Made by a program: the position numbers and the translations under genes. From NCBI GenBank assembly GCA_937870585.1, contig CALMZE010000052.1:1-53835 (forward strand): a DNA stretch of 53,835 bases, given 5' to 3'. Below are positions 7,401 to 15,505 of the stretch, piece after piece; position 1 is the first letter of the stretch; each line of letters begins with the position of its first letter. The notes below the pieces were generated by a model. It was not told the origin of the DNA, searched no databases, and saw only the letters and a list, made by a program, of their open reading frames with translations. Origin of the DNA: an uncultured Sphingomonadales bacterium. Lineage in GTDB: Bacteria > Pseudomonadota > Alphaproteobacteria > Sphingomonadales > Sphingomonadaceae.

Positions 7401-9740
7401 ATGACGAAATTCGCTTCGCGGGCTCTGACCCGCTTCATGACGGGCGCTGCCATGTCCACTCTGGCGCTCGGTGCGTCTCCGGCGTTTGCCCAGACGGTCG
7501 CCAATGAGGCCAATGAGGGGGAAATCCTCGTGCTCGGCGTCACAAAGCAGGCCGAGAATATTCAGGACGTGCCGACGACGGTGACCGCGTTTGATGCGGT
7601 CAAGCTCGATCAGCAGGGCCTCAAGGACATCGCCTCGGTCGCCAACTTCACGCCGGGCGTGAACATTCGTGGCGGCGGCAACAATCCGACTGCGCTCAAC
7701 GTCTCGATCCGCGGGCAGATTCAGAATGATACGCTGGCCACGCTGGAGCCTTCGGTCGGCATCTACCTCGATGAACTCTATATCGCGCGCAACTACGGCA
7801 TTTCGGGCGAAATGGTCGATATGAAGAGCGTGCAGGTGCTCAAAGGCCCGCAAGGCACGCTGTTTGGCCGCAATACGTCCGCAGGTGCGGTCGTCATGCA
7901 GACGGCAGATCCGGAATTTGGTGCCGTGTCGGGCACGCTGCGCGCCACCTATGGACGGTTTGACGAGCGCTCTGGCTCGGGCGTGATCAACCTGCCGCTG
8001 GGAGAGAATGTGGCCGTACGCGGCGCGCTCTTCTATGCCAAGCGCGGCAATTATCAGCGCGATGTCAACACCGGCAAAGGCTATGGCAAGCGCGATATGA
8101 TCGACGGACGCATCAAGCTTTCCGCCAATCTGGCCGAGGGGCTCAACCTGTTGCTCTCTGGCGAATGGACAGACAGCGACATCAAAGGCCCGGCCTTCCA
8201 GAACACGCTCTTCTACCTTCCGGGCGTGGGCGATGTGGCAGCGGGTGATCGCGCCAAATACAAGAATGAGGACAGCGTCTCGATCACGCCCGCCACCGTC
8301 TTCACGGGGGCGCCCAAGGCTGATCTGTTCAACAGCATGAAAACCCAGACCTATATGGCCAAGCTGAAGCTTGAGACCGGGTTTGGCGAAATCAAGCTGA
8401 TCAACGGCTATCGTCACATCAAGGGCAACAACCTGATCGATCTGGATGGCTCATCCTTCCCCGGCCATTTCACGCAGGGCATCCAGAATCTGAAGCAATA
8501 TAGTTCGGAGCTTCAGGCGACCGGCAAGGCGTTCGGCGATATGGTCGATTTCGCTGCGGGGCTGACCTATATGCGCGAAACCGGCACGGACGATTCCCGC
8601 TCGGCCACGGTGCAGAACACGGCGATCTGGTCCGGCTTTTCGGGCGGACTGGATAACAATTCCTACGGCATCTACGCGCAGGCCAATGTCCATGCCAGCG
8701 ACAAGCTGAGCGTGGTGATCGGTGGCCGCTATTCGAAGGACAAGAAGGGCGTGATCGCCCAATCTGCTGTCTTCCCCGGTAACGGGACTGTGCCTGCCGT
8801 CTGCCTGCCGCAGACTTACCAGATTGCCAAGGTGCTGGCGGGCACGCTGACGGCGGCAGACTGCAATCGCAACCGGTCTGATACGTGGAACAATTTCTCC
8901 TACACAGTGGGGCTCAACTATCAGGTCAGCGATGACGTGATGGTCTACGCCAAGCAGAGCCGGGGCTATCGTGCCGGTGCGCAGCAGGCCCGCACACTGA
9001 CGCTGACCGATACGACCCCTGCCAATCCCGAAATCGTGAACGAGCAGGAAATCGGCATCAAGTCGCAATTTGCGGATCGCCGCGTCACGCTCAACCTTGC
9101 GGGCTTCCACAACAAGGTGCGGGATGCGCAGCGCAGCGTCATCCTCAACATTGGCGGCGTGAACCAGACGATCCTGGAGAATGCGGGCACCGAGACCTGG
9201 GGCTTTGAAACCGATTTCAACGTGAAGGTGACCGACGGTCTGGACCTGTTTGGCTCTTTCTCGGTGATCGACCCCAAATATACCAGTTATAACGGCTTTA
9301 CCTCGGTTGCCGGTGTGCTGACAGCGGTCGACAAGAGCGGCGACAATCTCGTCTCTGTGGTCAAGAAGACCTTCGCTGTGGGCGGCAATTATTCGGGTGA
9401 TCTCGGCTTTGCCCGATTGAACCTCAATGCCTCTTACTCATGGCGCGGCAAGTCGTTCCAGAACGGCGAACGCGGCCCCGGCTTCATTGCCAATGGCGTG
9501 CCCGCAGCGCTTGTGCCAGCCTATCTGAAGGCTGTCACCAGCAAGGCAATCGGCGTCACCAATGTGCGTGCGGCTTTGGCGTTCGGTCCCGAAGACAATT
9601 ATGAAATCGCGCTGTGGGGCAGGAACATCTTCAACGAAAGGACCGCCATTTACGCCCTCTACCTTGGCGGCCTCAATTATGTCGGCACGATGTGGAATGA
9701 TCCTGCGACTTATGGTGTGACGGCCACGCTCAAGTTCTGA
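7401..9740 (+). CDS. TonB-dependent outer-membrane receptor
   Basis: 779 residues. A signal peptide with a twin set of basic residues and an ASPAFAQ cleavage region spans about residues 1-30. A TonB-box-like segment (GEILVLGV) precedes the plug domain (QDVPTTVTAF, then GVNIRGGG, SIRGQ, LKGPQGTLFGRNTSAGAV), and the remainder is the 22-strand barrel ending in an aromatic residue (TATLKF). Such receptors import large or poorly soluble ligands across the outer membrane with TonB energy. Its place in the middle of the catabolic cluster and its shared operator motif suggest uptake of the pathway substrate rather than iron. A strong terminator follows. Confidence 0.92.
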   Translation: MTKFASRALTRFMTGAAMSTLALGASPAFAQTVANEANEGEILVLGVTKQAENIQDVPTTVTAFDAVKLDQQGLKDIASVANFTPGVNIRGGGNNPTALNVSIRGQIQNDTLATLEPSVGIYLDELYIARNYGISGEMVDMKSVQVLKGPQGTLFGRNTSAGAVVMQTADPEFGAVSGTLRATYGRFDERSGSGVINLPLGENVAVRGALFYAKRGNYQRDVNTGKGYGKRDMIDGRIKLSANLAEGLNLLLSGEWTDSDIKGPAFQNTLFYLPGVGDVAAGDRAKYKNEDSVSITPATVFTGAPKADLFNSMKTQTYMAKLKLETGFGEIKLINGYRHIKGNNLIDLDGSSFPGHFTQGIQNLKQYSSELQATGKAFGDMVDFAAGLTYMRETGTDDSRSATVQNTAIWSGFSGGLDNNSYGIYAQANVHASDKLSVVIGGRYSKDKKGVIAQSAVFPGNGTVPAVCLPQTYQIAKVLAGTLTAADCNRNRSDTWNNFSYTVGLNYQVSDDVMVYAKQSRGYRAGAQQARTLTLTDTTPANPEIVNEQEIGIKSQFADRRVTLNLAGFHNKVRDAQRSVILNIGGVNQTILENAGTETWGFETDFNVKVTDGLDLFGSFSVIDPKYTSYNGFTSVAGVLTAVDKSGDNLVSVVKKTFAVGGNYSGDLGFARLNLNASYSWRGKSFQNGERGPGFIANGVPAALVPAYLKAVTSKAIGVTNVRAALAFGPEDNYEIALWGRNIFNERTAIYALYLGGLNYVGTMWNDPATYGVTATLKF

Positions 9741-9765
9741 GCTGCTGTCACAGCGACCAAAATGA

Positions 9766-9797
9766 GGGGGGAGGGGCCGCTGGGCTCCTCCCCCTTT
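9766..9797 (+). terminator. Rho-independent terminator after the TonB receptor
   Basis: GGGGGAGG at 9767-9774 pairs with CCTCCCCC at 9787-9794, extended by GC and GU pairs around the loop, followed by TTTCTT. It lies 26 bp after the receptor stop. Confidence 0.7.
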
Positions 9798-9810
9798 CTT
9801 GATTGGGAGT

Positions 9811-9837
9811 GGGCGTCGCTCCAAACGAGCGACGCCC
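9811..9837. terminator. Perfect hairpin downstream of the minus-strand amidohydrolase
   Basis: GGGCGTCGCTC (9811-9821) and GAGCGACGCCC (9827-9837) form an 11-bp perfect stem with a CAAAC loop, 10 bp past the stop of the convergent amidohydrolase. No clear T-tract; probable terminator for the minus-strand transcript. Confidence 0.5.
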
Positions 9838-9846
9838 TTGGATTGA

Positions 9847-11070
9847 TCAGGCCGCCTGCATTTCCGCACAGCGCGCCGCGACGGCGGGCTTCAGATTGGC
9901 GCGGGCAAAGAGCTTCGCCGCATTGCCGCCCAGAACTGCAACGAGTTCATCCTGCGTCACATCTGGATTATCCACCATCATCTTGTCCACCACCTGTTTG
10001 GAGAAGGGGAAGGTGCCTTCAGCGTGGGGATAATCGGTCGCGAAGAGCAGCGCATCCACGCCCACGCCTTTGCGGATGGCCATCGAGCTGTTGCCATCAT
10101 TCTGGAGCGCGCAATGGACCTGATCGCGGACGATCTGGCTGGGCAAGCGGCTCAGCTTGGGCGTGATGCTCGGCGCGTGACCGTTATAAACTTCGTCCAT
10201 CCGCTCGGCGAGGCCCCAGAGCCAACCTGCTGAATGTTCGGCGAACAGGATGTGGGCACCCGGATTGCGATCAAGCACGCCGCCCGCGACGAGTTGGGTG
10301 ATGACATCCACGGCGTCGTTCATCTGGCGGGTATAGTTGAACAGTGCGCCGCCCGGCCCCTTGAGCGCCCGGATGTTGATGTCTCCCACGCCGGTGTGGA
10401 AGACGAGCGGGATGCCCTTTTCCGCCGCAAGCGCAAAGATCGGATCCCAGCGCGGATCATTATAATTGTTGAGGCCTTCCCACAGGCAGAAAGCGGCGAA
10501 GCCCTTTTCCGTGACGCGCTGGCATTCGGCGAGTGCAGCGTCGAAATCGATGCAGGGGATCATTGCAGCAGGGATCAGCCGTTCACGCGCGGCAGCGGTA
10601 TAGTCCCACACCCAGTCATTATAGATGCGGCAGGCTTCGGCCTGACCTTCGACATCGCCGATGCGCGGCAGCATCAGGCCCAGCGACGGGAAGACGAGTT
10701 CCGCATCCACTGCGTCGCGGTCCATATCGGCCAGCCGCAGCGTGAGGTCGCGCGCGCCCTTGCGCTTGGTGTCGACCGCGCAATCGGAGACGAAATTGTC
10801 CCCCGCATCAGTGCAGCTCCGGTCGGGCGCACCGTCATTGGTCTGCGCGTTGAAGGCGGCATCGCCTTCTCCGGTTTTGTGCTGGTGGAAGTTGGTGTTG
10901 ATCTTGAGGATCACCTGCTCGCCAATGCGTGTGATGCGCACATCGCCCTGCACTTCGCCATGGATGGCGAAATGTTTGAGGTGGGCGGGCATGGCATTGA
11001 GAAAGAGTTCGGGCGGCTCGGCCACATGGGCATCGCAGCTGAACACGAAGGGGCGGATTTTGTCGGTCAT
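9847..11070 (-). CDS. Amidohydrolase-superfamily protein (Amidohydro_2 type), first of three
   Basis: 407 residues. The N-terminus has the metal-binding Asp-x-His-x2-Glu pattern (CDAHVAEP, Asp13, His15, Glu18). A second His is seen in VFHTGVGD and the conserved Asp in FATDYPHAEG near the C-terminus. The family includes decarboxylases and hydrolases that cleave C-C or C-O bonds in ring-derived acids. About 33 residues longer than the paralogue at 13354-14469, to which it is clearly related (same SLGLMLP, NDWVWDY and DRNPGA blocks). Substrate unknown; in this cluster it could decarboxylate or hydrolyse a ring-opened intermediate. Confidence 0.85.
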   Translation of the reverse strand: MTDKIRPFVFSCDAHVAEPPELFLNAMPAHLKHFAIHGEVQGDVRITRIGEQVILKINTNFHQHKTGEGDAAFNAQTNDGAPDRSCTDAGDNFVSDCAVDTKRKGARDLTLRLADMDRDAVDAELVFPSLGLMLPRIGDVEGQAEACRIYNDWVWDYTAAARERLIPAAMIPCIDFDAALAECQRVTEKGFAAFCLWEGLNNYNDPRWDPIFALAAEKGIPLVFHTGVGDINIRALKGPGGALFNYTRQMNDAVDVITQLVAGGVLDRNPGAHILFAEHSAGWLWGLAERMDEVYNGHAPSITPKLSRLPSQIVRDQVHCALQNDGNSSMAIRKGVGVDALLFATDYPHAEGTFPFSKQVVDKMMVDNPDVTQDELVAVLGGNAAKLFARANLKPAVAARCAEMQAA

Positions 11071-11107
11071 AGCAGTCCTCCTGATTGTTGATGTCAGGAG
11101 GATGAAT

Positions 11108-11119
11108 AAAAAGGTATCT
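11108..11119 (-). promoter_or_regulatory. AAAAAGGTATCT motif, copy G
   Basis: Lies 38 bp upstream of the amidohydrolase start. The identical 12-mer is found at 14565-14576 before the GntR gene. On the minus strand it reads AGATACCTTTTTATTC, which matches the ATACCTAGTTATAC core of the main motif at 10 of 14 positions, so it may be a degenerate operator. Confidence 0.35.
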
Positions 11120-11208
11120 CTTTAATTTGATATGGGTCAAATATGGCATGAAGGCGTTATAAAATGATATTTCTCTAGACTCTCGTGGCTTCGGATTGAC
11201 ACAGACTG

Positions 11209-11292
11209 GGCTCCGGCGGAGGCCGGAGCGGTGCGGCGTAGCAAAACCATCGTTGCAAGACTTTCGCAGGGCTCCGGCTCAAGGCCGGAGCA
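11209..11292. repeat. Paired GC-rich palindromes (CTCCGGC family)
   Basis: Two hairpin-forming units, GCTCCGGC/GCCGGAGC, stand about 40 bp apart at 11210-11229 and 11269-11292. The same unit pair recurs at 15310-15395 and 25982-26066. With the next element it fills most of the 385-bp gene-free stretch 11071-11455, in which I see no coding region. Confidence 0.7.
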
Positions 11293-11327
11293 CAGGACGG
11301 TTTCGCAAAAGTCATCAGGCTCTAATC

Positions 11328-11402
11328 GTCATTCCCGCGAAGGCGGGAATCCATGACCTCCACCGAGGATGATCTTGGATTCCCGCCTTCGCGGGAATGA
11401 CG
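11328..11402. repeat. REP-like inverted pair (ATTCCCGCGAAGGCGGGAAT family)
   Basis: The unit CATTCCCGCGAAGGCGGGAA is followed after about 30 bp by its inverted copy, giving a structure able to form two small hairpins or one long one. The family appears again at 19385-19477. It sits at the 3' end of the fused acyl-CoA dehydrogenase and may end its transcript. Confidence 0.8.
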
Positions 11403-11455
11403 GCGCAAGGGGGAATGATGGGAGGAGGGGGGCGGCTTGAGATCGGCGCCAAGCC

Positions 11456-13228
11456 CTACCGGCTGCGCGGCAGGCCTAGCCCTGTTTCCGCAATCACACT
11501 GCGCTGCACTTCGCTCGTCCCGCCATAGATGGTGGCTTGCAGGCCGGACCGGCTTTCGGATTCCACCAGCGCCAGCGCGCCGATGTGCGGCTCCAGCGTG
11601 TGCGGGGCGAGGCGCGCGGTCAGGTCTGCGCAGACGGCGTGCCAGCTTTCGGTGCCGAACAGTTTGCACATCGGCCCAAACCAGCGTTGCGAGACGCCTT
11701 CATCGCCCGCCCATATCGCGCGGATCGAGAGTCCTTCGAGCAGCGCGATATGCGCATCCAGCCGGGCGAGTGCAGCGCGGATGGCGAGCTCATTTTCGCC
11801 CATGCCGGGCAGCGCGAGGATGGCGGGCAGATCGCGGGCCAGATCCTCCTGAACGCCCGCGAGCGCGCCGAGATAATAATCGCCTTGATTATGCTCCAGC
11901 GACATGGTGGCGGCGAGCACGCGCGGCCCCTTGCCGCGTTCGCCGAGCAGATAGCGGTCGGCCACGGCAAAATCGGTATAAAAGGTAATGTTGGTCCGCT
12001 CGCCCGCGAAAGTCTGCACCGGGGAGAGCGAGAAGCCTTCGCCCAAAGGCGCGACGAACAGCGTCAGCCCTTCGTCGGTGCGGGTGAGGAGCAGAACATA
12101 ATCGGCGATGTGGGCGCTGGTGGTGAAGACCTTCTGGCCATTGACGATCCATTGCTGGCCGTCGTGCACAGCGCGCGTCTTCGCGCCGAACACGTCCGAT
12201 CCGCCCGTGGGTTCGGAGAGGCCCAGACAGGCGAGCGCCTCGCCGCGCGCAAGCCGGGGCAGGATTTCGGCCTTGGCCTCATCTGTGCCGAACATCATCA
12301 GCAACTTGCCGATGGAATCGGAGACGACCAACACCGAAATCGGCCAGCCCGCGCGGGTGAGGACGCGGTGGACGGCGGAGGTCGCAAAGGCGCTCGCGCC
12401 CGATCCGCCCCATTCGACCGGCCAATCTGGGAAGAGCAATCCGGCAGCGGCGAGCTTGCGGTGCAGTTCCGGCTCGTGATTGTCGAGCGCGTCGAAGAAG
12501 CCCTTCTTGTGTTCGGCCGTGAAATGTTCGGCGAGGAAGGCGCGTGTGCGCACTTCCCACGCATCGGCTTCTGCATCCTGCGTGAAGCTGATGGGCACGG
12601 GCGCGATGGGTGAAAGCGTAGGGAGAGGTGCCGTCAGAACCCGGTCCGGATCGCCGCCGGCATAGAGTGTGTCCCGCGCCGCGCGATACAGGCCGGGCAG
12701 GGGGGAATCCTCGCTGACACCATAGCCACCGAACACCCGCATCGACGCCTTGATGGCGGGCAGGCAGGCGCGCGCTGCCCACCAGAAGGCTTGGCTGTCC
12801 AACTGCGCCGCGTCCGCCAGTCCTTCGGCGCGCGCGGCAATCGCCCGCCAGACGAGCAGGCGTGTGCCCTCCACTTCGGTCACATGGTTGGCGAGGATGT
12901 GCGCCACGCCCTGATATTCGCCAATGGGTCGCCCGAACACCACGCGCTCGCAGGCATAGGCACTGGCCTCGTCAATCGCACGGCGGGCCATGCCGGTCGC
13001 GGCGGCGGCGATGAGGATGCGCTCATCGGGGAAGGCCACCACGCCTTCTCGCCCGGCGGCTTCGGCCACAAGGGCCGCGTCGAACAGCGTACCGCCCTCG
13101 GTCAGTAGACTGGAGACGCCCAGTTCCGCCAAAACGGCAGCGGCAGGCCGATCCCCCCGATCCGCCAACGCACCCGATACGGCGTCGATCATCGCTTGCT
13201 GGTCGCTGGTGATGGAGAGGGTGACCAT
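11456..13228 (-). CDS. Fused acyl-CoA dehydrogenase (partial module plus full module)
   Basis: 590 residues from the ATG at 13228 with an AGGAAGA site; an upstream ATG at 13267 is possible. Residues about 60-215 resemble only the C-terminal helical domain of an acyl-CoA dehydrogenase (ERVVFGRPIGEYQGVAH, then FGGYGVSEDSP). Residues about 215-590 form a complete second module: WGGSG, the FAD/substrate segment LSEPTGGSDVFGAKT, IVNGQKVFTTSA and a C-terminal IYGGTSEVQR. The usual Glu of the EGT motif is Gly here. Fused two-module ACADs of this kind (FadE34-like) act on steroid-type CoA esters as pseudo-heterodimers; a similar job on a bulky substrate is inferred. A single gene, between repeat elements. 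Confidence 0.8.
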   Translation of the reverse strand: MVTLSITSDQQAMIDAVSGALADRGDRPAAAVLAELGVSSLLTEGGTLFDAALVAEAAGREGVVAFPDERILIAAAATGMARRAIDEASAYACERVVFGRPIGEYQGVAHILANHVTEVEGTRLLVWRAIAARAEGLADAAQLDSQAFWWAARACLPAIKASMRVFGGYGVSEDSPLPGLYRAARDTLYAGGDPDRVLTAPLPTLSPIAPVPISFTQDAEADAWEVRTRAFLAEHFTAEHKKGFFDALDNHEPELHRKLAAAGLLFPDWPVEWGGSGASAFATSAVHRVLTRAGWPISVLVVSDSIGKLLMMFGTDEAKAEILPRLARGEALACLGLSEPTGGSDVFGAKTRAVHDGQQWIVNGQKVFTTSAHIADYVLLLTRTDEGLTLFVAPLGEGFSLSPVQTFAGERTNITFYTDFAVADRYLLGERGKGPRVLAATMSLEHNQGDYYLGALAGVQEDLARDLPAILALPGMGENELAIRAALARLDAHIALLEGLSIRAIWAGDEGVSQRWFGPMCKLFGTESWHAVCADLTARLAPHTLEPHIGALALVESESRSGLQATIYGGTSEVQRSVIAETGLGLPRSR

Positions 13229-13252
13229 GGGTTTTCTTCCTAGATAAGCTCC

Positions 13253-13345
13253 GTTCGTCCCGAGCATGGTCGAGGGACACTTTCGAGTGCAACGAGAACC
13301 TCGCTTACGCTCGGCCTAGTCCCTCGACTGCGCTCGGGAGGAACG
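13253..13345. repeat. Palindromic repeat pair (TCCCGAGC..GTCGAGGGA family)
   Basis: Left arm GTTCGTCCCGAGCATGGTCG and a right arm containing GTCCCTCGACTGCGCTCGGG are inverted relative to each other, about 45 bp apart. The element occupies nearly the whole gap between the two minus-strand genes. Confidence 0.7.
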
Positions 13346-13353
13346 CTTTGCAA

Positions 13354-14469
13354 TCAAGCCGCCAACGCTTCGCTTGTTTGCACAGTGGGCGCGATCCGGA
13401 ACAGCCGGGCCGCATTCATCCCCAACACATCGCGCCGCACCGTGTCGCTGACATTCAGGCCCTCGAACAAGTCATCCACCAGGCGGCGGCTAACCGGGAA
13501 GGTGCCCTCAGCGTGCGGATAGTCCGAGCCCCACATCACATTCTTGGCACCCGGCAGGCCAGAGGCGGCGGCCAGGATGCAAGACCGGTCATGCTGGAAA
13601 CTCGCCCACACCTGATCGTCGATGATCTGGCTGGGGCGGCGGGAGAGTTTGGGGAAGACGAACTTGGCGTGCGCCTCTTCCACTTCATCCATGCGTTCGG
13701 CGAGGGCGACGAGCCAGCTGGCTCCGCTTTCGATGAAGGCAACCTTAGCACCCGGATTGCGATCCAGCACGCCGCCCGCGACGAGATATTGCACGCTGTT
13801 CTGCGCATCCATCGCCTGCTTGGTGTAGTTGATGATGCCAGCACCCGGCCCGCGCTCCGCGATTACGGTTTCCAGCCCGGTGCCGGTGTGCATCACGAAG
13901 ACGATGCCGAGTGCAGCCGCCTTGGCGAAGACCGGATCCCACGCCTCATCGTTGAATTTCGGCAAATTGGGTGGCGTGACCGAGGGGAGCATGGCGGAGG
14001 TGAAGCCCTTGCTCGCCAGATAGTCGAGCTCCGCCAGCGTGTTCGAAAAATCGAGGACGGGCAGCATCCCGCAGCGCACGAAGCGTGATGGATGGCCGGA
14101 GAGAAAACTGTCGTTCCAGTCATTATAGAGCCGGGCAGAGGCCGCTTCCGCTTCCGGGCTATCAAGGCAGTAGAGCCACAGGCCGAGCGACGGGAAGCAG
14201 ATTTCGGTGTCGATCCCTTCCAGCTCCATATCCTCCAGACGCCCCGGAATTTCGCGGATGCCCTTGCGCTGACTGTCTCCCAATTCCTTTTCGCGGTGTT
14301 GGCCGACGCGCAAGCGGTAAATCACCTTGTCCTGCGTGCCCGTGATCAGGAAGTCGCCTTCCTTACGCGTGTGGATGGCGTGGCGCTTCAGGCTGGCGGG
14401 CAGGCCGTCCTGGAACAGGGTGGCAGGCTCCATAATGTGGCTGTCTGCACTGAATACGAATGGTTTCAT
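13354..14469 (-). CDS. Amidohydrolase-superfamily protein, second of three
   Basis: 371 residues. Metal ligands are intact: Asp9, His11 and Glu14 in SADSHIMEP, a His in MHTGTG and Asp in WGSDYPHAEG. Related to the 407-residue protein at 9847-11070, so the two probably act on similar ring-derived acids, or one is specialised by duplication. The substrate cannot be named. It is transcribed away from the GntR regulator gene, and operator copy C lies 39 bp upstream of its start codon, nearly the same distance as the weaker motif before its paralogue (38 bp). Confidence 0.85.
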   Translation of the reverse strand: MKPFVFSADSHIMEPATLFQDGLPASLKRHAIHTRKEGDFLITGTQDKVIYRLRVGQHREKELGDSQRKGIREIPGRLEDMELEGIDTEICFPSLGLWLYCLDSPEAEAASARLYNDWNDSFLSGHPSRFVRCGMLPVLDFSNTLAELDYLASKGFTSAMLPSVTPPNLPKFNDEAWDPVFAKAAALGIVFVMHTGTGLETVIAERGPGAGIINYTKQAMDAQNSVQYLVAGGVLDRNPGAKVAFIESGASWLVALAERMDEVEEAHAKFVFPKLSRRPSQIIDDQVWASFQHDRSCILAAASGLPGAKNVMWGSDYPHAEGTFPVSRRLVDDLFEGLNVSDTVRRDVLGMNAARLFRIAPTVQTSEALAA

Positions 14470-14507
14470 GGTGGGCTCCTCCGATTCGTTTTAATGCAAA
14501 ATAGAAT

Positions 14508-14523
14508 ACCTAGTTATACAAGT
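14508..14523 (+). promoter_or_regulatory. Operator-like motif, copy C
   Basis: Reads ACCTAGTTATACAAGT in the divergent region between an amidohydrolase and the GntR regulator. Its complement contains TTGTATAACTA, an exact fit to TNGTNNNACNA, the half-symmetric pattern known for FCD-type GntR regulators. Autoregulation of the adjacent gene is therefore plausible. Confidence 0.55.
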
Positions 14524-14564
14524 GGCGGCAAGAGATTTGCTGGACGCATTGTCCATCACTCTTT

Positions 14565-14576
14565 AAAAAGGTATCT
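14565..14576 (+). promoter_or_regulatory. AAAAAGGTATCT motif, copy F
   Basis: Lies directly before the AAGGAGG ribosome site of the GntR gene, identical over 12 bp to the motif at 11108-11119. Could be a weak operator or an AT-rich leader feature. Confidence 0.3.
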
Positions 14577-14589
14577 TTAAGGAGGCCGC

Positions 14590-15270
14590 ATGGAAAAGGG
14601 CACAACATTGGTGGCGCGCACCGCGCGGGCTTTGGCGGAGATCAGCCTGTCCGTGGACGATGGCGCATTTCTGGGCGCGGAGGATGACCTGCTGACCCGC
14701 TTGGGTGTGAGCCGCCCCACGCTGCGGCAGGCTGCCAAGATTGCCGAGAATGACCGGCTGGTGAGTGTCAGGCGCGGGATCAAGGGTGGATTCTATGCTG
14801 CGCGGCCTGATGCGGCGGACGCCATCCGCACGCTCTCCCGCTTCCTCCGGCTCAAGGGCGCGACGCTGGAAGATATTATGGCAGTCAGCCGACTGGTGTC
14901 AGAAGAAGCGGCGGTGCTCGCGTGCGGGTGTGTCGATGAAGCCCTACGCACCCGGCTTGCGGCCTTCATGGCCGGGCTCGACAAGAATGACAGCGTGGGC
15001 GCGATGATCCGTGCTGAAGCCGATCTGGTGCACCTTATCGCGGCGATGAGCGGGAATGCGGCGATCGAACTGGTGATGGAAATCGGCTTTTCCTTCGGGA
15101 TGGAAGAAGAGGAGACCGGGCTCTACCGCGATGCCGGCCATCGGGGCGAGGCGCGCAAGATGCAGACGCAGCTCTGCGCTGCCATTCTGGATCGGGATGC
15201 CGATATTGCCCGGCTGTTGATGCGGCGGCGCTCGGTGATGCTTGCGGGGTGGTTGCGGGAGGCAGGGTAA
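14590..15270 (+). CDS. GntR-family regulator with FCD domain
   Basis: 226 residues. N-terminal winged helix-turn-helix at about residues 30-75: LLTRLGVSRPTLRQAAK (recognition helix) and a wing VSVRRGIKGGFYA. Residues 90-220 are all-helical with the spaced Asp/His pattern of FCD ligand-binding domains (EADLVHLIAAMSGN and later HRGEARKMQ). FCD regulators usually bind organic acids or acyl-CoA and are most often repressors. It is the only DNA-binding regulator seen in the catabolic region, which makes it the leading candidate for the repeated operator motif. A strong AAGGAGG precedes the start. Confidence 0.85.
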   Translation: MEKGTTLVARTARALAEISLSVDDGAFLGAEDDLLTRLGVSRPTLRQAAKIAENDRLVSVRRGIKGGFYAARPDAADAIRTLSRFLRLKGATLEDIMAVSRLVSEEAAVLACGCVDEALRTRLAAFMAGLDKNDSVGAMIRAEADLVHLIAAMSGNAAIELVMEIGFSFGMEEEETGLYRDAGHRGEARKMQTQLCAAILDRDADIARLLMRRRSVMLAGWLREAG

Positions 15271-15309
15271 GTCGAATTTGCGTGCGATATTGCAAACCGG
15301 AATCGCGCT

Positions 15310-15395
15310 GTGCTCTGGCCTTGAGCCGGAGCGTTGCGTGGGTCTGGCACATGGGCTGCATGACGCCGCAGGGCTCCGGCCTCCGCCGGAGCACA
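15310..15395. repeat. Paired palindromes (CTCCGGC family), second copy
   Basis: Units GCTCTGGCCTTGAGCCGGAG and GCTCCGGCCTCCGCCGGAGC, about 45 bp apart, between the GntR gene and the thiolase promoter. Same family as 11209-11292. Confidence 0.7.
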
Positions 15396-15468
15396 TGATA
15401 CTTCTCCCATAAAGGGCGGGGCTTATTTCATCCGCCCTCTAGACAAGCCGCCAACCCCATCTTATCAA

Positions 15469-15484
15469 ACCTAGTTATATAGGT
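15469..15484 (+). promoter_or_regulatory. Operator-like motif, copy D
   Basis: Reads ACCTAGTTATATAGGT, 22 bp upstream of the thiolase start. With one more base on each side it forms the inverted repeat AACCTA-N6-TAGGTT. The TATATA inside could serve as a -10 element. Confidence 0.55.
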
Positions 15485-15505
15485 TGATCCACAGAGAGGA
15501 TTCCC

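Noticed and set aside
7353-8417. Minus-strand frame opposite the TonB receptor
   Set aside because: Antisense shadow of a well-supported gene, with no ribosome site or family motifs.
11209-11402. CRISPR array in repeat-rich intergenic DNA
   Set aside because: Units are inverted pairs with self-complementary arms, only two per locus, without regular spacers or cas genes.
14508-14523. Reading the ACCTAGTTATA motif as only a -10 promoter element
   Set aside because: The conserved block extends beyond TATA on both sides (ACCTAGT), and its orientation relative to the gene varies among copies, which fits an operator better than a core promoter.
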